From a virus, in IMG/VR virus record IMGVR_UViG_3300046557_000559, positions 1 through 36,825 of that record: DNA of 36,825 bases; one strand, written 5' to 3'. A program made the translations under genes and the position numbers. Each line of letters begins with the position of its first letter. The stretch's first letter is position 1. Below are positions 7,532 to 14,227 of this stretch, in pieces. The notes beneath the pieces are model-generated. The model was not told the DNA's origin and did no database searches. It was given only the letters and a program-made list of their open reading frames with translations.

Positions 7532-7833
7532 CCGCGATCGTGGTCGCACTCGGCGGCATCCTCGCTGGATACCTCATCGGCCGCTGGCGTCCCGCTCACC
7601 GCGCCTCGGACTGGGCCCACCGGCTCATGTACCGGACACCGCGCGTCACCCGCCGCGACTGGCGCTGGTGGCTCGCGCAGCCCGTGTACGCGGCGGAGAT
7701 CGCCCGCATGCTGCTGCTCCGCCCCCGGGCCACGGTCCGCGCCTGGCGGCACCGCAACGACCCGCCGCCACCCCGTGGTCCCGCGCCCGCGTTCGATCCC
7801 GACTGGGCGCAGCGACGAGGTGAGCAGCGGTGA
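7528..7833 (+). CDS. Small membrane protein
   Basis: 101 residues. The N-terminus IVVALGGILAGYLIGRW is one membrane helix; a long basic, Trp/Arg-rich cytoplasmic part follows, with WLAQPVYAAEIARMLLLRP possibly associating with the membrane. GTG start coupled to the previous gene. Function unknown. Confidence 0.6.
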   Translation: MTAIVVALGGILAGYLIGRWRPAHRASDWAHRLMYRTPRVTRRDWRWWLAQPVYAAEIARMLLLRPRATVRAWRHRNDPPPPRGPAPAFDPDWAQRRGEQR

Positions 7834-8150
7834 GTGCCTTCCCCGACCTCACGCCGACCCCACGGCGCGGCGACCCCCGATGCGGGTCCCGGCCCACCCA
7901 CGACGCCGCACCCTGCGGGAGGGCCGCCACCTGGCACGTCGCTTGGTGGCTGACGCCCAAAGCCGACTTCTCCCTGCTCTGCGACGAGCACATGGCCACC
8001 GTGCGGCGCGGCCTGGTGTACGTCGACCGGCATCCGGCGGCCGTCGCCTGCGACATGCCGGGGACGGGCTGGCTGGTCGCCGTGCCGTCGCGGTGTGTGC
8101 TCGCGACGACCGACGACGTGGCGGCCCGGACGCGGGAGGCGCAGCGGTGA
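7830..8150 (+). CDS. Hypothetical protein with scattered Cys/His
   Basis: 106 residues, GTG start, coupled on both sides. Single CG motifs near residues 18 and 29 and LLCDEHMATVRRGL around 50-63 may form a metal site. No known family recognised. Confidence 0.6.
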   Translation: MSAFPDLTPTPRRGDPRCGSRPTHDAAPCGRAATWHVAWWLTPKADFSLLCDEHMATVRRGLVYVDRHPAAVACDMPGTGWLVAVPSRCVLATTDDVAARTREAQR

Positions 8151-8884
8151 GCGGTCAGGCGCTGCTGACGCCTCGGCAGCTGGAGATCTTGCGCCTTGTG
8201 GCCAACGGCAACACCGCCGCCCAGATCGCAGCCCGGTTGCGGATCGCGCCGGACACGGTGAACAGCTCTCTGCGACTCGTCTACCGGGCGCTGGGTGTCG
8301 GCGATAGGGCGCATGCGGTGGCGGTGGCTCTGCGGGTGGGTTTGCTGCGGCCGGGTGAGATCCACGTGCCGGAGCGGCTGAGCGCCCGTCTACGCCCCGC
8401 GCAGACCCACGAAGCTCAAGGGTCCACCGAAGCCCGTAGAGGCCGCCGGGGAGCCGCTGCTGACCCCGGACGGGGCCAGCGAGGCCCACGCGACCCGAAC
8501 CAGGTGCACCAACTACTGCCCGAACCCACCCAGAACGGACACGACATGTACCCCACCCTCTTCACCACCCCCGGCCTCGCCGCCTTCGCCGAGGACATCG
8601 ACGACGAACGCCAGGCCCAACTCGCCAAATGGGGCGACCAGCACCACCCCAACGGCACCGGCCAGTACCCCGAGACCATCGACGCCGACGTGGCACGCAT
8701 GGCCTGCCAGTCGGCGGCCGAAGGCGGGTACCTCGACTGGCTGCACATCCTGCGCGAGGAAGTCGCCGAAGCCTTCGCCGAGTCCGACCCGGCCAAGCTC
8801 CGCGCCGAGCTGATCCAGGCCGCCGCCGTGATCGCGGCTTGGGTCTACGACCTCGACCGGCGCGTCGGAGGCGAGCAGCAGTGA
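8147..8884 (+). CDS. LuxR-type HTH fused in frame to MazG-like domain
   Basis: 245 residues in one open frame. Residues 1-75 are a GerE/LuxR helix-turn-helix: LTPRQLEILRLVANGNTAAQ and APDTVNSSLRLVYRALGV. Residues about 80-132 are a low-complexity Arg/Gly/Pro linker. From about residue 134 a second module starts with its own Met (8546): AFAEDIDDERQAQLAKWGDQ, then LREEVAEAF and ELIQAAAVIAAWVYDL, like all-alpha MazG-type NTP pyrophosphohydrolases with the EExxE metal-binding signature. Either it is a genuine fusion or the two genes lost the stop between them. Domain calls are good; fusion status is open. Confidence 0.7.
   Translation: MSGQALLTPRQLEILRLVANGNTAAQIAARLRIAPDTVNSSLRLVYRALGVGDRAHAVAVALRVGLLRPGEIHVPERLSARLRPAQTHEAQGSTEARRGRRGAAADPGRGQRGPRDPNQVHQLLPEPTQNGHDMYPTLFTTPGLAAFAEDIDDERQAQLAKWGDQHHPNGTGQYPETIDADVARMACQSAAEGGYLDWLHILREEVAEAFAESDPAKLRAELIQAAAVIAAWVYDLDRRVGGEQQ
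8546..8884 (+). CDS. Possible independent start of the MazG-like module
   Basis: The ATG at 8546 would give a 112-residue stand-alone MazG-like protein inside the longer LuxR fusion frame. The upstream sequence AACGGACACGAC gives only a weak ribosome binding site. Family proteins usually start near this point. Listed as an alternative product, not an extra gene. Confidence 0.4.
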   Translation: MYPTLFTTPGLAAFAEDIDDERQAQLAKWGDQHHPNGTGQYPETIDADVARMACQSAAEGGYLDWLHILREEVAEAFAESDPAKLRAELIQAAAVIAAWVYDLDRRVGGEQQ

Positions 8885-9045
8885 CCGCCCCCACCGCGCC
8901 CGTGATCCCGCCCCGCCCGTGGCCCGACAACCCGATGTGGCACCACAGCGCCGCCGCCGGCCACTGGACCCCGCCCGCGCTGTGCGCCCACCGGGACGAC
9001 CCCGTGTTCGGACCCGGTACCTGCACCTGCCGCGACCAGACCTGA
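8881..9045 (+). CDS. 54-residue hypothetical protein
   Basis: GTG start overlapping the previous stop. Pro/His-rich, with CAHRDD and CTCRD near the end; perhaps a metal-binding peptide. No function assigned. Confidence 0.5.
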   Translation: MTAPTAPVIPPRPWPDNPMWHHSAAAGHWTPPALCAHRDDPVFGPGTCTCRDQT

Positions 9046-9082
9046 CCACCACCCACCACCCACCACCCGAAAGGACCCCGCC

Positions 9083-9484
9083 ATGGGCTGGAGCAGCGCC
9101 AACAGCATCTTCGACCCCGTAGCCCGCGCCCTCATCGACGCCGGAGCCGACAACGAGACCAAAACCCGCGTCCTCGGCGACCTCATCAACGGCCTTCAGG
9201 ACGGCGACTGGGACACCGAAGACGAATCCCTGGAGCGGTTCGTCAACGACCCGGCCATCGTCCAGGCGTTCGCCAACAACGGCGTGCACCTCACCGAGGA
9301 GCAGCAGGCCGACGCCGACAGTGCGGTGTTCGAGCTGATCGGCGAGATCGCCAGCCGTCTCACGGACGCCACCGACGAGGGCGAGTACCAGGCGGCCGTG
9401 CTGATCGGCGACCTCGCGAACGGCCGCACGTCGATCGCTGAGGCCCGCGCCGAGCTGGCTGAGATCACGTTCCGCCACGTCTGA
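9083..9484 (+). CDS. Hypothetical acidic helical protein
   Basis: 133 residues; GAAAGGACCCCGCC precedes the ATG, a strong ribosome binding site. Acidic and mostly helical (NETKTRVLGDLINGL, TEEQQADADSAVFELIGEIA); no cysteine or membrane helix. It starts MGWSSANSIF, and the small gene at 14006 also starts MGW. Unrecognised. Confidence 0.65.
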   Translation: MGWSSANSIFDPVARALIDAGADNETKTRVLGDLINGLQDGDWDTEDESLERFVNDPAIVQAFANNGVHLTEEQQADADSAVFELIGEIASRLTDATDEGEYQAAVLIGDLANGRTSIAEARAELAEITFRHV

Positions 9485-9497
9485 CCGTCTGCCCGTT

Positions 9498-9522
9498 GCC
9501 CGGCCGGTCGCCCCGGCCGGGC
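9498..9522 (+). terminator. Terminator-like hairpin
   Basis: GCCCGGCCGG, loop TCGCC, CCGGCCGGGC: a perfect 10-bp stem just after the stop at 9484. No T tract. Confidence 0.5.
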
Positions 9523-9543
9523 CCAACCGAAAGGACGCACGAC

Positions 9544-10569
9544 ATGCCAACCCGCATCTACACGAACCGCATCGACGGCGAGCAGCGCATCCACGTCGAG
9601 ATCAACGCCGCCGAGATCTGCGACATCCTCGACGACTTCACCCCGGCCCCCGACGCATTCGCTTCCACCAAGCAGCTGCACCGGCTTCTGCTGGAGTCCC
9701 TGGCCGTCTTCAGCCCCACCCTGGCCGAGTCACACAAGGCCACCGCCGACCCCGCCCCGGCCTGCGGTGAGGAGTGCGTATGTGGCCACGGGCAGCAGTA
9801 CCACACCGCCGACGGCAACTGCCTCGGTTGCGGGATGCCCTGCGGAGTCAACGACCACCATCACACCGCCGGCTGCCAGCCGACCCGGACGGCCCCGGAC
9901 AACCCGGCGGCCAGCGACGACGGGCTGCGCACCCAGTACGCGGCGGCCATCGCCGCTGACGACGGCCACCCCTGGGACACCCTCTGCCCGGAGACCCAGG
10001 GCTCCTACCTCGACAACGCCGACGCGGTGCTCGCCGTCCGCGACCGCCGCATGCAGCAGCTCACCGCCGGACGCGCCACCTGGAAGGCCAAGGCCGCCGA
10101 GATCGAGGCCGACCGCGACCGTCTGCTCACCGAGTTCCCGTGGCTCCGTGCCAGCGACGAAGACCGGCAGGCCTCCGAGACCGCGCTCGCCATGCAGAAG
10201 GGCATCAGCGCCGACCCCCGGGTCGAAAGCCGGGCACGTGGCGAGAAGCTGGTTGTCGCCGAGGCCCGGCTCGCCGCCATCCAACGCCTCGCCGACCGTT
10301 ACCCCGTCGGCATCGACACCGCCCACCTGCACGCCGCCCTCGACGGCCAGGACATCGACGACTGGTGCGACCAGCCCCCGACCTCGGCGCCGGCCAGCTG
10401 CTCGGCGACGCTCCGCATGTTCGAGACCGTCATCCACTGCACCGACCACCGCCCCGGCGTCCACCGCGGCCCGCTCCCCAACTCCGCGTCCACCCACGCC
10501 TGGGGCGACTACGCACCCGGCGCCACACCCCACACCCCGACCACCCCCGAGGAGCGGCCCGGTGCCTGA
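9544..10569 (+). CDS. Hypothetical protein, 341 residues, zinc cluster and coiled region
   Basis: The ATG at 9544 has AAAGGACGCACGAC upstream. The N-terminal 60 residues look like a folded domain (RIYTNRIDGEQRIHVEINAAE). Residues about 74-115 are Cys/His-dense: CGEECVCGHGQQYH, CLGCGMPC, HHHTAGC. Residues about 160-260 are helical and charged (RRMQQLTAGRATWKAKAAEI, EKLVVAEARLAAIQRL). The C-terminus again has single Cys and His. The zinc-like cluster suggests nucleic-acid or protein binding. Not recognised. Confidence 0.65.
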   Translation: MPTRIYTNRIDGEQRIHVEINAAEICDILDDFTPAPDAFASTKQLHRLLLESLAVFSPTLAESHKATADPAPACGEECVCGHGQQYHTADGNCLGCGMPCGVNDHHHTAGCQPTRTAPDNPAASDDGLRTQYAAAIAADDGHPWDTLCPETQGSYLDNADAVLAVRDRRMQQLTAGRATWKAKAAEIEADRDRLLTEFPWLRASDEDRQASETALAMQKGISADPRVESRARGEKLVVAEARLAAIQRLADRYPVGIDTAHLHAALDGQDIDDWCDQPPTSAPASCSATLRMFETVIHCTDHRPGVHRGPLPNSASTHAWGDYAPGATPHTPTTPEERPGA

Positions 10570-10714
10570 CCTGCACAGCTGGCCTCCGCTCCCGCTCCAC
10601 ACGCGCATCCGGCTCCGCGCCGAACACCGCATCGACCGCATCGGCGCATGGCTCGCAGGGCGCGGCCACTGCCGGGCCGCAGAGTGGATGTGGCGGGCGT
10701 GCGACATGTGGTGA
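10562..10714 (+). CDS. 50-residue basic hypothetical protein
   Basis: GTG start overlapping the end of the previous gene by 8 bases. Arg-rich amphipathic helix (IRLRAEHRIDRIGAWL) and a Trp-rich end. No function assigned. A strong hairpin follows. Confidence 0.5.
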   Translation: MPDLHSWPPLPLHTRIRLRAEHRIDRIGAWLAGRGHCRAAEWMWRACDMW

Positions 10715-10763
10715 GAAACTCCCAGCCCGACTTGACGGCCAAGCCCTTACAGGGGTCCGCACA

Positions 10764-10800
10764 GGAACCGCCCCGCCCGTGACGACCGGCGGGGCGTTCC
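10764..10800 (+). terminator. Terminator hairpin
   Basis: GGAAC then GCCCCGCC pairs with GGCGGGGC then GTTCC, with one unpaired C and a 10-base loop. It separates the accessory gene chain from the lipoprotein gene. Confidence 0.6.
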
Positions 10801-10860
10801 GCTGCGCCCACCCCACCCGGCCCGGCATGATCTCCCCCACAACCGTCCACAGGGGGACAC

Positions 10861-11160
10861 ATGACCCGCACCGCACCCGCGCTGCTCCTCGCCGCCATGC
10901 TCGGACTCACCGCATGCAGCAGCAACACCCCGGTGCCCGCGCCCACCGTCACAGTCACCGCAGCCAGCAAGGCCGCCAAGCTCAACCACACCCAACGCAT
11001 CCTGCGATGCGCCGAAGCCATCGAATCCGGGAAGCCCAACGGCGACACTGCGCCCGACTGCGTATCGCTGCCGACGGATGACCTATTCGAGGCGGGGCAG
11101 GTGGCGGACAAGGCGGCGCAGTTGGATTTCGGGCGGGGGCTTGAGCCGCCGGCCCGGTGA
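10861..11160 (+). CDS. Small secreted lipoprotein
   Basis: 99 residues. The signal peptide MTRTAPALLLAAMLGLTAC ends in lipobox LTAC, giving a lipid-anchored mature protein that starts CSSNTPVP. The mature part has two more Cys (CAEAIESGKPNGDTAPDC) that could form a disulfide outside the cell. GGGGGACAC precedes the ATG. It sits between two terminator hairpins, so it is a single-gene unit as expected for a moron. Phage lipoproteins often block superinfection; that role is inference. Confidence 0.8.
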   Translation: MTRTAPALLLAAMLGLTACSSNTPVPAPTVTVTAASKAAKLNHTQRILRCAEAIESGKPNGDTAPDCVSLPTDDLFEAGQVADKAAQLDFGRGLEPPAR

Positions 11161-11191
11161 CTGGGCCCCGTACGTAGTGCACGACAGCAAG

Positions 11192-11218
11192 AAGGCCCCG
11201 CTCGTCCGGCGGGGCCTT
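11192..11218 (+). terminator. Rho-independent-type terminator
   Basis: AAGGCCCCGC, loop TCGTCCG, GCGGGGCCTT: a perfect 10-bp stem with the AA/TT edges typical of Streptomyces terminators, after the lipoprotein gene. Confidence 0.75.
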
Positions 11219-11309
11219 CGTCGTACTCCCACGCGCCCCCTTCGCGCCGTCCCGCGCCCCGCCCACCCTGGCTACGCTGAGACCCCCGTCGCCAACCCGG
11301 GAGGTTCCG

Positions 11310-11390
11310 ATGCTCGCCACCTGTGATCACGAGTGGACCCAGTGGAGCGGCAAACCGCGCTGCCGCAAATGCGGGGCGACGCAGGGCTGA
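11310..11390 (+). CDS. 26-residue zinc-knuckle peptide
   Basis: The ATG at 11310 is preceded by GGGAGG at a good distance. The peptide reads MLATCDHEW...PRCRKCGATQG, a Cys-x2-His plus Cys-x2-Cys arrangement able to bind one zinc. Its stop overlaps the ATG of the phosphotransferase-like gene as TGATG, so the two are translated together. Peptides of this type are common and usually missed in Streptomyces phages and plasmids. Function unknown. Confidence 0.65.
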   Translation: MLATCDHEWTQWSGKPRCRKCGATQG

Positions 11391-12175
11391 TGCGCACACT
11401 CTGGGCCGGCCTGCCCGCACCGGTCCGCGCCGCCGTCACCGCCCACACCGGACCCGTCACAGCGGCGGCCGACGTTCCGTACGGCTACAACTGCCAGTTC
11501 GCCGCCACCCTCGACACGCCCGGCGGCGGGGTGTTCGTCAAGGGCGTGGCTGGGTACTCCTCCGGCCACGACCAGGAGGAAGCGACCGCACCCCACACCG
11601 CCGGCGCCGGGCCCGCGCTCCGCTGGCGCACCGAGGCCGACGACTGGGACCTGATCGCCTTCGACGCGGTCCCCGGCCGGCACGCCGACCTCGGCCCCGG
11701 CTCACCCGACCTGCCAGCCGCCGCCGAACTCCTCACCACCGCCAGCCTCCTGGACGCCCCGGGCCTGACACTCCCCGCGTGGGCAGACCAGTGGGCCGCC
11801 GTCGCCACGCCCGACGAGCGCGCCCTGCTCACTGGCGCCCAGCTGGTGCACGGCGACATCAACCCCCACAACCTGCTCGTCAACGGCGACCGGGCGTGGC
11901 TGGTGGACTGGGCGATGCCGTCCCGGGGCCCCGGCTGGGCGGACACGGCGGAGGCGGCGGTCCGGCTGATGGAGGACGGGCACACCGCCGCCGATGCCTG
12001 CCGCTGGGCGGACACGGTCCCGGCCTGGCGCGCGGCAGACCCTGACGCCATGGCCATGTGGGCTGAGGTGCGCTGCCGGGCGCTTGCTGCTGCTGTGGGC
12101 GAGCACGGGGCGCGGCACAGCAACGGGCGACACCGGGCGCTGGCGGCAGAGGTTCGGGCGGCAGTGCGTCGGTAG
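11390..12175 (+). CDS. Aminoglycoside-phosphotransferase-like (APH fold) kinase
   Basis: 261 residues from the ATG at 11390, preferred over GTG 11333 because it overlaps the stop of the coupled zinc peptide. The catalytic loop LVHGDINPHNLLV near residues 150-162 and the metal-binding LVDWA near 169-173 match the APH/choline-kinase family (HGDxxxxN and the IDW-type Asp). The N-terminal lobe is short, with FVKGV as the candidate ATP lysine. It is shorter than many APH enzymes (about 260-300). Whether it modifies an antibiotic, a nucleotide or a host molecule cannot be told from sequence. Confidence 0.82.
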   Translation: MRTLWAGLPAPVRAAVTAHTGPVTAAADVPYGYNCQFAATLDTPGGGVFVKGVAGYSSGHDQEEATAPHTAGAGPALRWRTEADDWDLIAFDAVPGRHADLGPGSPDLPAAAELLTTASLLDAPGLTLPAWADQWAAVATPDERALLTGAQLVHGDINPHNLLVNGDRAWLVDWAMPSRGPGWADTAEAAVRLMEDGHTAADACRWADTVPAWRAADPDAMAMWAEVRCRALAAAVGEHGARHSNGRHRALAAEVRAAVRR

Positions 12176-12194
12176 GTTCGCGCTGGACAGCAAG

Positions 12195-12224
12195 CGGCCC
12201 CCGCCGGGATCATGGCGGGGGCCG
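12195..12224. terminator. Bidirectional terminator between convergent genes
   Basis: CGGCCCCCGCC, 8-base loop, GGCGGGGGCCG: a perfect 11-bp stem between the kinase-like gene and the convergent minus-strand pair. Confidence 0.7.
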
Positions 12225-12243
12225 TCGTCGTTGCGCATCGCGG

Positions 12244-12456
12244 TCAGGCGTCGGGGGTCAAGGCGCGTTCGTTCCGCTCCGCCTCATCCGCTGCGGCCAG
12301 CAACTCGGCGGCCAGAGCCCGCGCCTTGGCGGGCAATACGTCCCGCACGAACGCGCCGTGCCGGATCTCCTCCGGGGCCAGCGGCTCGGCCGACAAGCGG
12401 ACTGCGCCCACGGCCAGTGGCCTGACCCTCAGGAACGCCGCCAGGTCCCCGCTCAC
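12244..12456 (-). CDS. Small helical protein coupled to regulator
   Basis: 70 residues, GTG start overlapping the stop of the regulator gene (GTGA), with GGAAGAGAG upstream. Contains a helical run LPAKARALAAELLAAADEAER. The pairing resembles a two-gene regulator/partner or antitoxin-type unit, but no toxin motif is seen. Function unknown. Confidence 0.6.
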   Translation of the reverse strand: MSGDLAAFLRVRPLAVGAVRLSAEPLAPEEIRHGAFVRDVLPAKARALAAELLAAADEAERNERALTPDA

Positions 12457-12767
12457 GGACCACTCTCTTCCGTCGTCGGCTCCTCGAACGGAACGCCTCG
12501 CGTCTCCCTGCCCCGCTCGCCTGCCTCGATCTGTTGCACACGAGCCAGAGAGATGCCCAAGTCCTTGGCAATCTTTCGATAACTGACCTTCTGCGCGCGC
12601 AGCGTGAGGACGGCATCGCGTCTGATCTTCCGGAGCCTGGCCTGCTCCCCAGGTAGCTCCTTGAGGAGCCTGCCTGCGCGCTGCGCCTGTGCGACCGGAT
12701 CTTGCATCGTCGCCAGCGAGTCCACGGTCGCCTTCACCGTATCCACCACGCGCTCCACCTCCTCCAT
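12453..12767 (-). CDS. Helix-turn-helix regulator
   Basis: 104 residues from the ATG at 12767 (AGGA seven bases upstream); a TTG at 12788 with AAGGGAG upstream would add 7 residues. Residues 1-45 form a helical, likely oligomerising region; 48-82 is a sigma-like or Xre-like HTH, IRRDAVLTLRAQKVSYRKIA then KDLGISLARVQQIEAGERG. Known sigma-70 region-4-like repressors have this shape. It lies divergent from the gene at 12963 with a symmetric operator between them, so self-repression is likely. Confidence 0.75.
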   Translation of the reverse strand: MEEVERVVDTVKATVDSLATMQDPVAQAQRAGRLLKELPGEQARLRKIRRDAVLTLRAQKVSYRKIAKDLGISLARVQQIEAGERGRETRGVPFEEPTTEESGP

Positions 12768-12812
12768 GCCGTCGTCCTGGTCAGGCAAAGCCGCTCCCTT
12801 CCGGGTAGGAGC

Positions 12813-12866
12813 GCCTACCTGCTGGACGAGCGTACAGGGTCCCTGTACAGTCGTCCACGAGTAGGC
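12813..12866. promoter_or_regulatory. Nested symmetric operator with divergent promoter elements
   Basis: The core GTACAGGGTCCCTGTAC (12832-12848) is a 17-bp palindrome centred on 12840. TGGACGA (12823-12829) and TCGTCCA (12851-12857) are exactly symmetric about the same centre, and GCCTAC/GTAGGC form an outer pair. Candidate rightward promoter: CTGGAC then TACAGT; leftward: GTGGAC then TACGCT. Confidence 0.65.
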
Positions 12867-12887
12867 ACCCCGCCTCTCAACAAGAAC

Positions 12888-12926
12888 GGCCCTCACTCCG
12901 CGCCTGGCAGCTCCGGAGTGAGGGCC
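12888..12926 (+). promoter_or_regulatory. Leader hairpin, possible attenuator
   Basis: GGCCCTCACTCCG and CGGAGTGAGGGCC form a perfect 13-bp stem around a 13-base loop, between the operator and the ribosome binding site of the 12963 gene. It may terminate or stabilise the leader transcript. Confidence 0.5.
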
Positions 12927-12962
12927 GGACCACCCGTCACCGCTAAGCCACGGGAGATCCAC

Positions 12963-13397
12963 GTGAAGGTTACCGACCAGCCCGCCCGCCAGCACAGCCC
13001 CGTGCCGACGCACACCGCCGCCACCTGGCGGTGCTCCGGCTGCGACACCTGGAACACCGACCCCGTCTGCATTGGCTGCGACACCGCCAAGCCCACCAGC
13101 CACCAGCCGTACGTCCACGCCGACACCACCGGCATGCACTACACCTGCACCGCCTGCACCTACACCACCCCCCGCGTCACCCACACCGACCCGGCCGCCG
13201 CCGAGGCGATCCTCCACCACTGCGGCCACCCCACCAGCCGCCCGGCCGCCAACGCCATCCACGCCGCGAAGGCCACCCTCTGCACCGCCGAGCAGCTCCT
13301 CCACCGCCGCCGCCCCCTCGGCTACACCCGCGCCTGGCGCCTCCGCCTCCGCGCCGCCTCCGCCCACGCCACCCTCCGCGCCGGCGGCGCACTGTGA
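12963..13397 (+). CDS. Zinc-finger-rich hypothetical protein
   Basis: 144 residues, GTG start with CGGGAGATCCAC upstream. Three Cys pairs appear near the start: CSGC, CIGC and CTAC. The first two form a RanBP2/zinc-ribbon-like unit (WRCSGCDTWNTDPVCIGCDT); the third belongs to a second site with a later Cys/His. The C-terminal half is Ala/Arg-rich and helical. It is the first gene right of the operator, so probably repressed by the divergent HTH protein. Confidence 0.65.
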   Translation: MKVTDQPARQHSPVPTHTAATWRCSGCDTWNTDPVCIGCDTAKPTSHQPYVHADTTGMHYTCTACTYTTPRVTHTDPAAAEAILHHCGHPTSRPAANAIHAAKATLCTAEQLLHRRRPLGYTRAWRLRLRAASAHATLRAGGAL

Positions 13398-13567
13398 GCC
13401 GCCGTACCGACCCGCCCGCCGACATCCGCCCCGAGGACATCCCCTGGGACCAGCCCATCACCCTCCAGGACTGCGCCCGGGACTACAACTCCCCGGACGC
13501 CGTCAGGAGCCGCGCGGAACTCGACAAGTCCTCGAACCACGCCATGCCCAGCCCGGACGGCCCCTGA
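13394..13567 (+). CDS. 57-residue hypothetical protein
   Basis: GTG start in a GTGA overlap; ends in a TGATG overlap. Contains IRPEDIPWDQPITLQDCARDY; acidic N-terminus. No function recognised. Confidence 0.55.
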   Translation: MSRRTDPPADIRPEDIPWDQPITLQDCARDYNSPDAVRSRAELDKSSNHAMPSPDGP

Positions 13568-13809
13568 TGAGCGACCCCCGCCCCACCCCCGCCGAAATGC
13601 AGGCCATGGCCGACGACGCCGACCGTTGGGCACACCGCTCCGACGAAGCCGCAGCCGATGGCGACCGCGCCGCCAGCGACCCCGCCAACAGCGAGCTCGT
13701 CCGGAAGCAGGCCGCAACGGCCGCGAAGTTCGCCCGGCAGCACGCCCAGGAGTACCGCGAGGACGCCGCCGCCCTCCGTGACGGCCGACTCCCCGGGGAG
13801 GACTGGTGA
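13567..13809 (+). CDS. Charged helical hypothetical protein
   Basis: 80 residues, Ala/Asp/Arg-rich and predicted as one long helix (AEMQAMADDADRWAHRSDEA...AATAAKFARQHAQEYREDAA). It resembles an antiparallel coiled coil. Coupled to both neighbours. Function unknown. Confidence 0.6.
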   Translation: MSDPRPTPAEMQAMADDADRWAHRSDEAAADGDRAASDPANSELVRKQAATAAKFARQHAQEYREDAAALRDGRLPGEDW

Positions 13810-13931
13810 CCGAGCCCGCCGACGACACGACCCTCACCCCCACCGAGGAACGCCAGCACGCGGCCGACGTCTACGCCCGGCAGCAGACCGGCACCCAGCT
13901 CGAACCCCCGTACACCGCACCCACCGACTAA
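13806..13931 (+). CDS. 41-residue hypothetical peptide
   Basis: GTG start overlapping the previous stop; acidic Thr/Pro-rich peptide ending in PPYTAPTD. Supported by coupling only. Confidence 0.45.
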   Translation: MTEPADDTTLTPTEERQHAADVYARQQTGTQLEPPYTAPTD

Positions 13932-14005
13932 CCCCCCAGACAGGCCGGGCCCGGCAGTCCCCCTCACCGCCGCCGGGTCCGGCCGCCAACCCCGAAAGGA
14001 CCGCC

Positions 14006-14140
14006 ATGGGCTGGACCGAGGACGCCGAACGCTGGCGCCAGGACGCCGCGCGCCACCGGGCAGCAGGCAATGAGGCCAAGGCCGACAGCTGCGAGGAGAA
14101 AGCGCAGCGCTGCGAAGCCAAGGCCAACCGCCAGACCTGA
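14006..14140 (+). CDS. 44-residue helical peptide
   Basis: The ATG is preceded by GAAAGGACCGCC, a strong ribosome binding site. Composition and spacing (MGWTEDAERWRQDAARHRAA, then two Cys) resemble the helical gene at 13567, suggesting a paralogue or shortened copy. Function unknown. Confidence 0.55.
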   Translation: MGWTEDAERWRQDAARHRAAGNEAKADSCEEKAQRCEAKANRQT

Positions 14141-14159
14141 GCGCTGACCGGTAGCCCAC

Positions 14160-14185
14160 GCCGCAGGACCTCACCCGCCTGCGGC
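14160..14185 (+). terminator. Terminator-like hairpin before the Spd-like operon
   Basis: GCCGCAGG, 10-base loop, CCTGCGGC, between the 14140 stop and the membrane operon. No T tract. Confidence 0.45.
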
Positions 14186-14227
14186 CTGGAAATCCACCAG
14201 CCACCGCCACGGAAGGAGCACCCCGCC

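Noticed and set aside
11333-11389. GTG 11333 as start of the kinase-like gene
   Set aside because: It would overlap the zinc-knuckle peptide in a different frame and lacks a ribosome binding site; ATG 11390 is coupled by TGATG.
13932-14005. Palindrome GCCGGGCCCGGC between two small genes
   Set aside because: Short, GC-rich and not followed by any feature; cannot be separated from chance in this composition.
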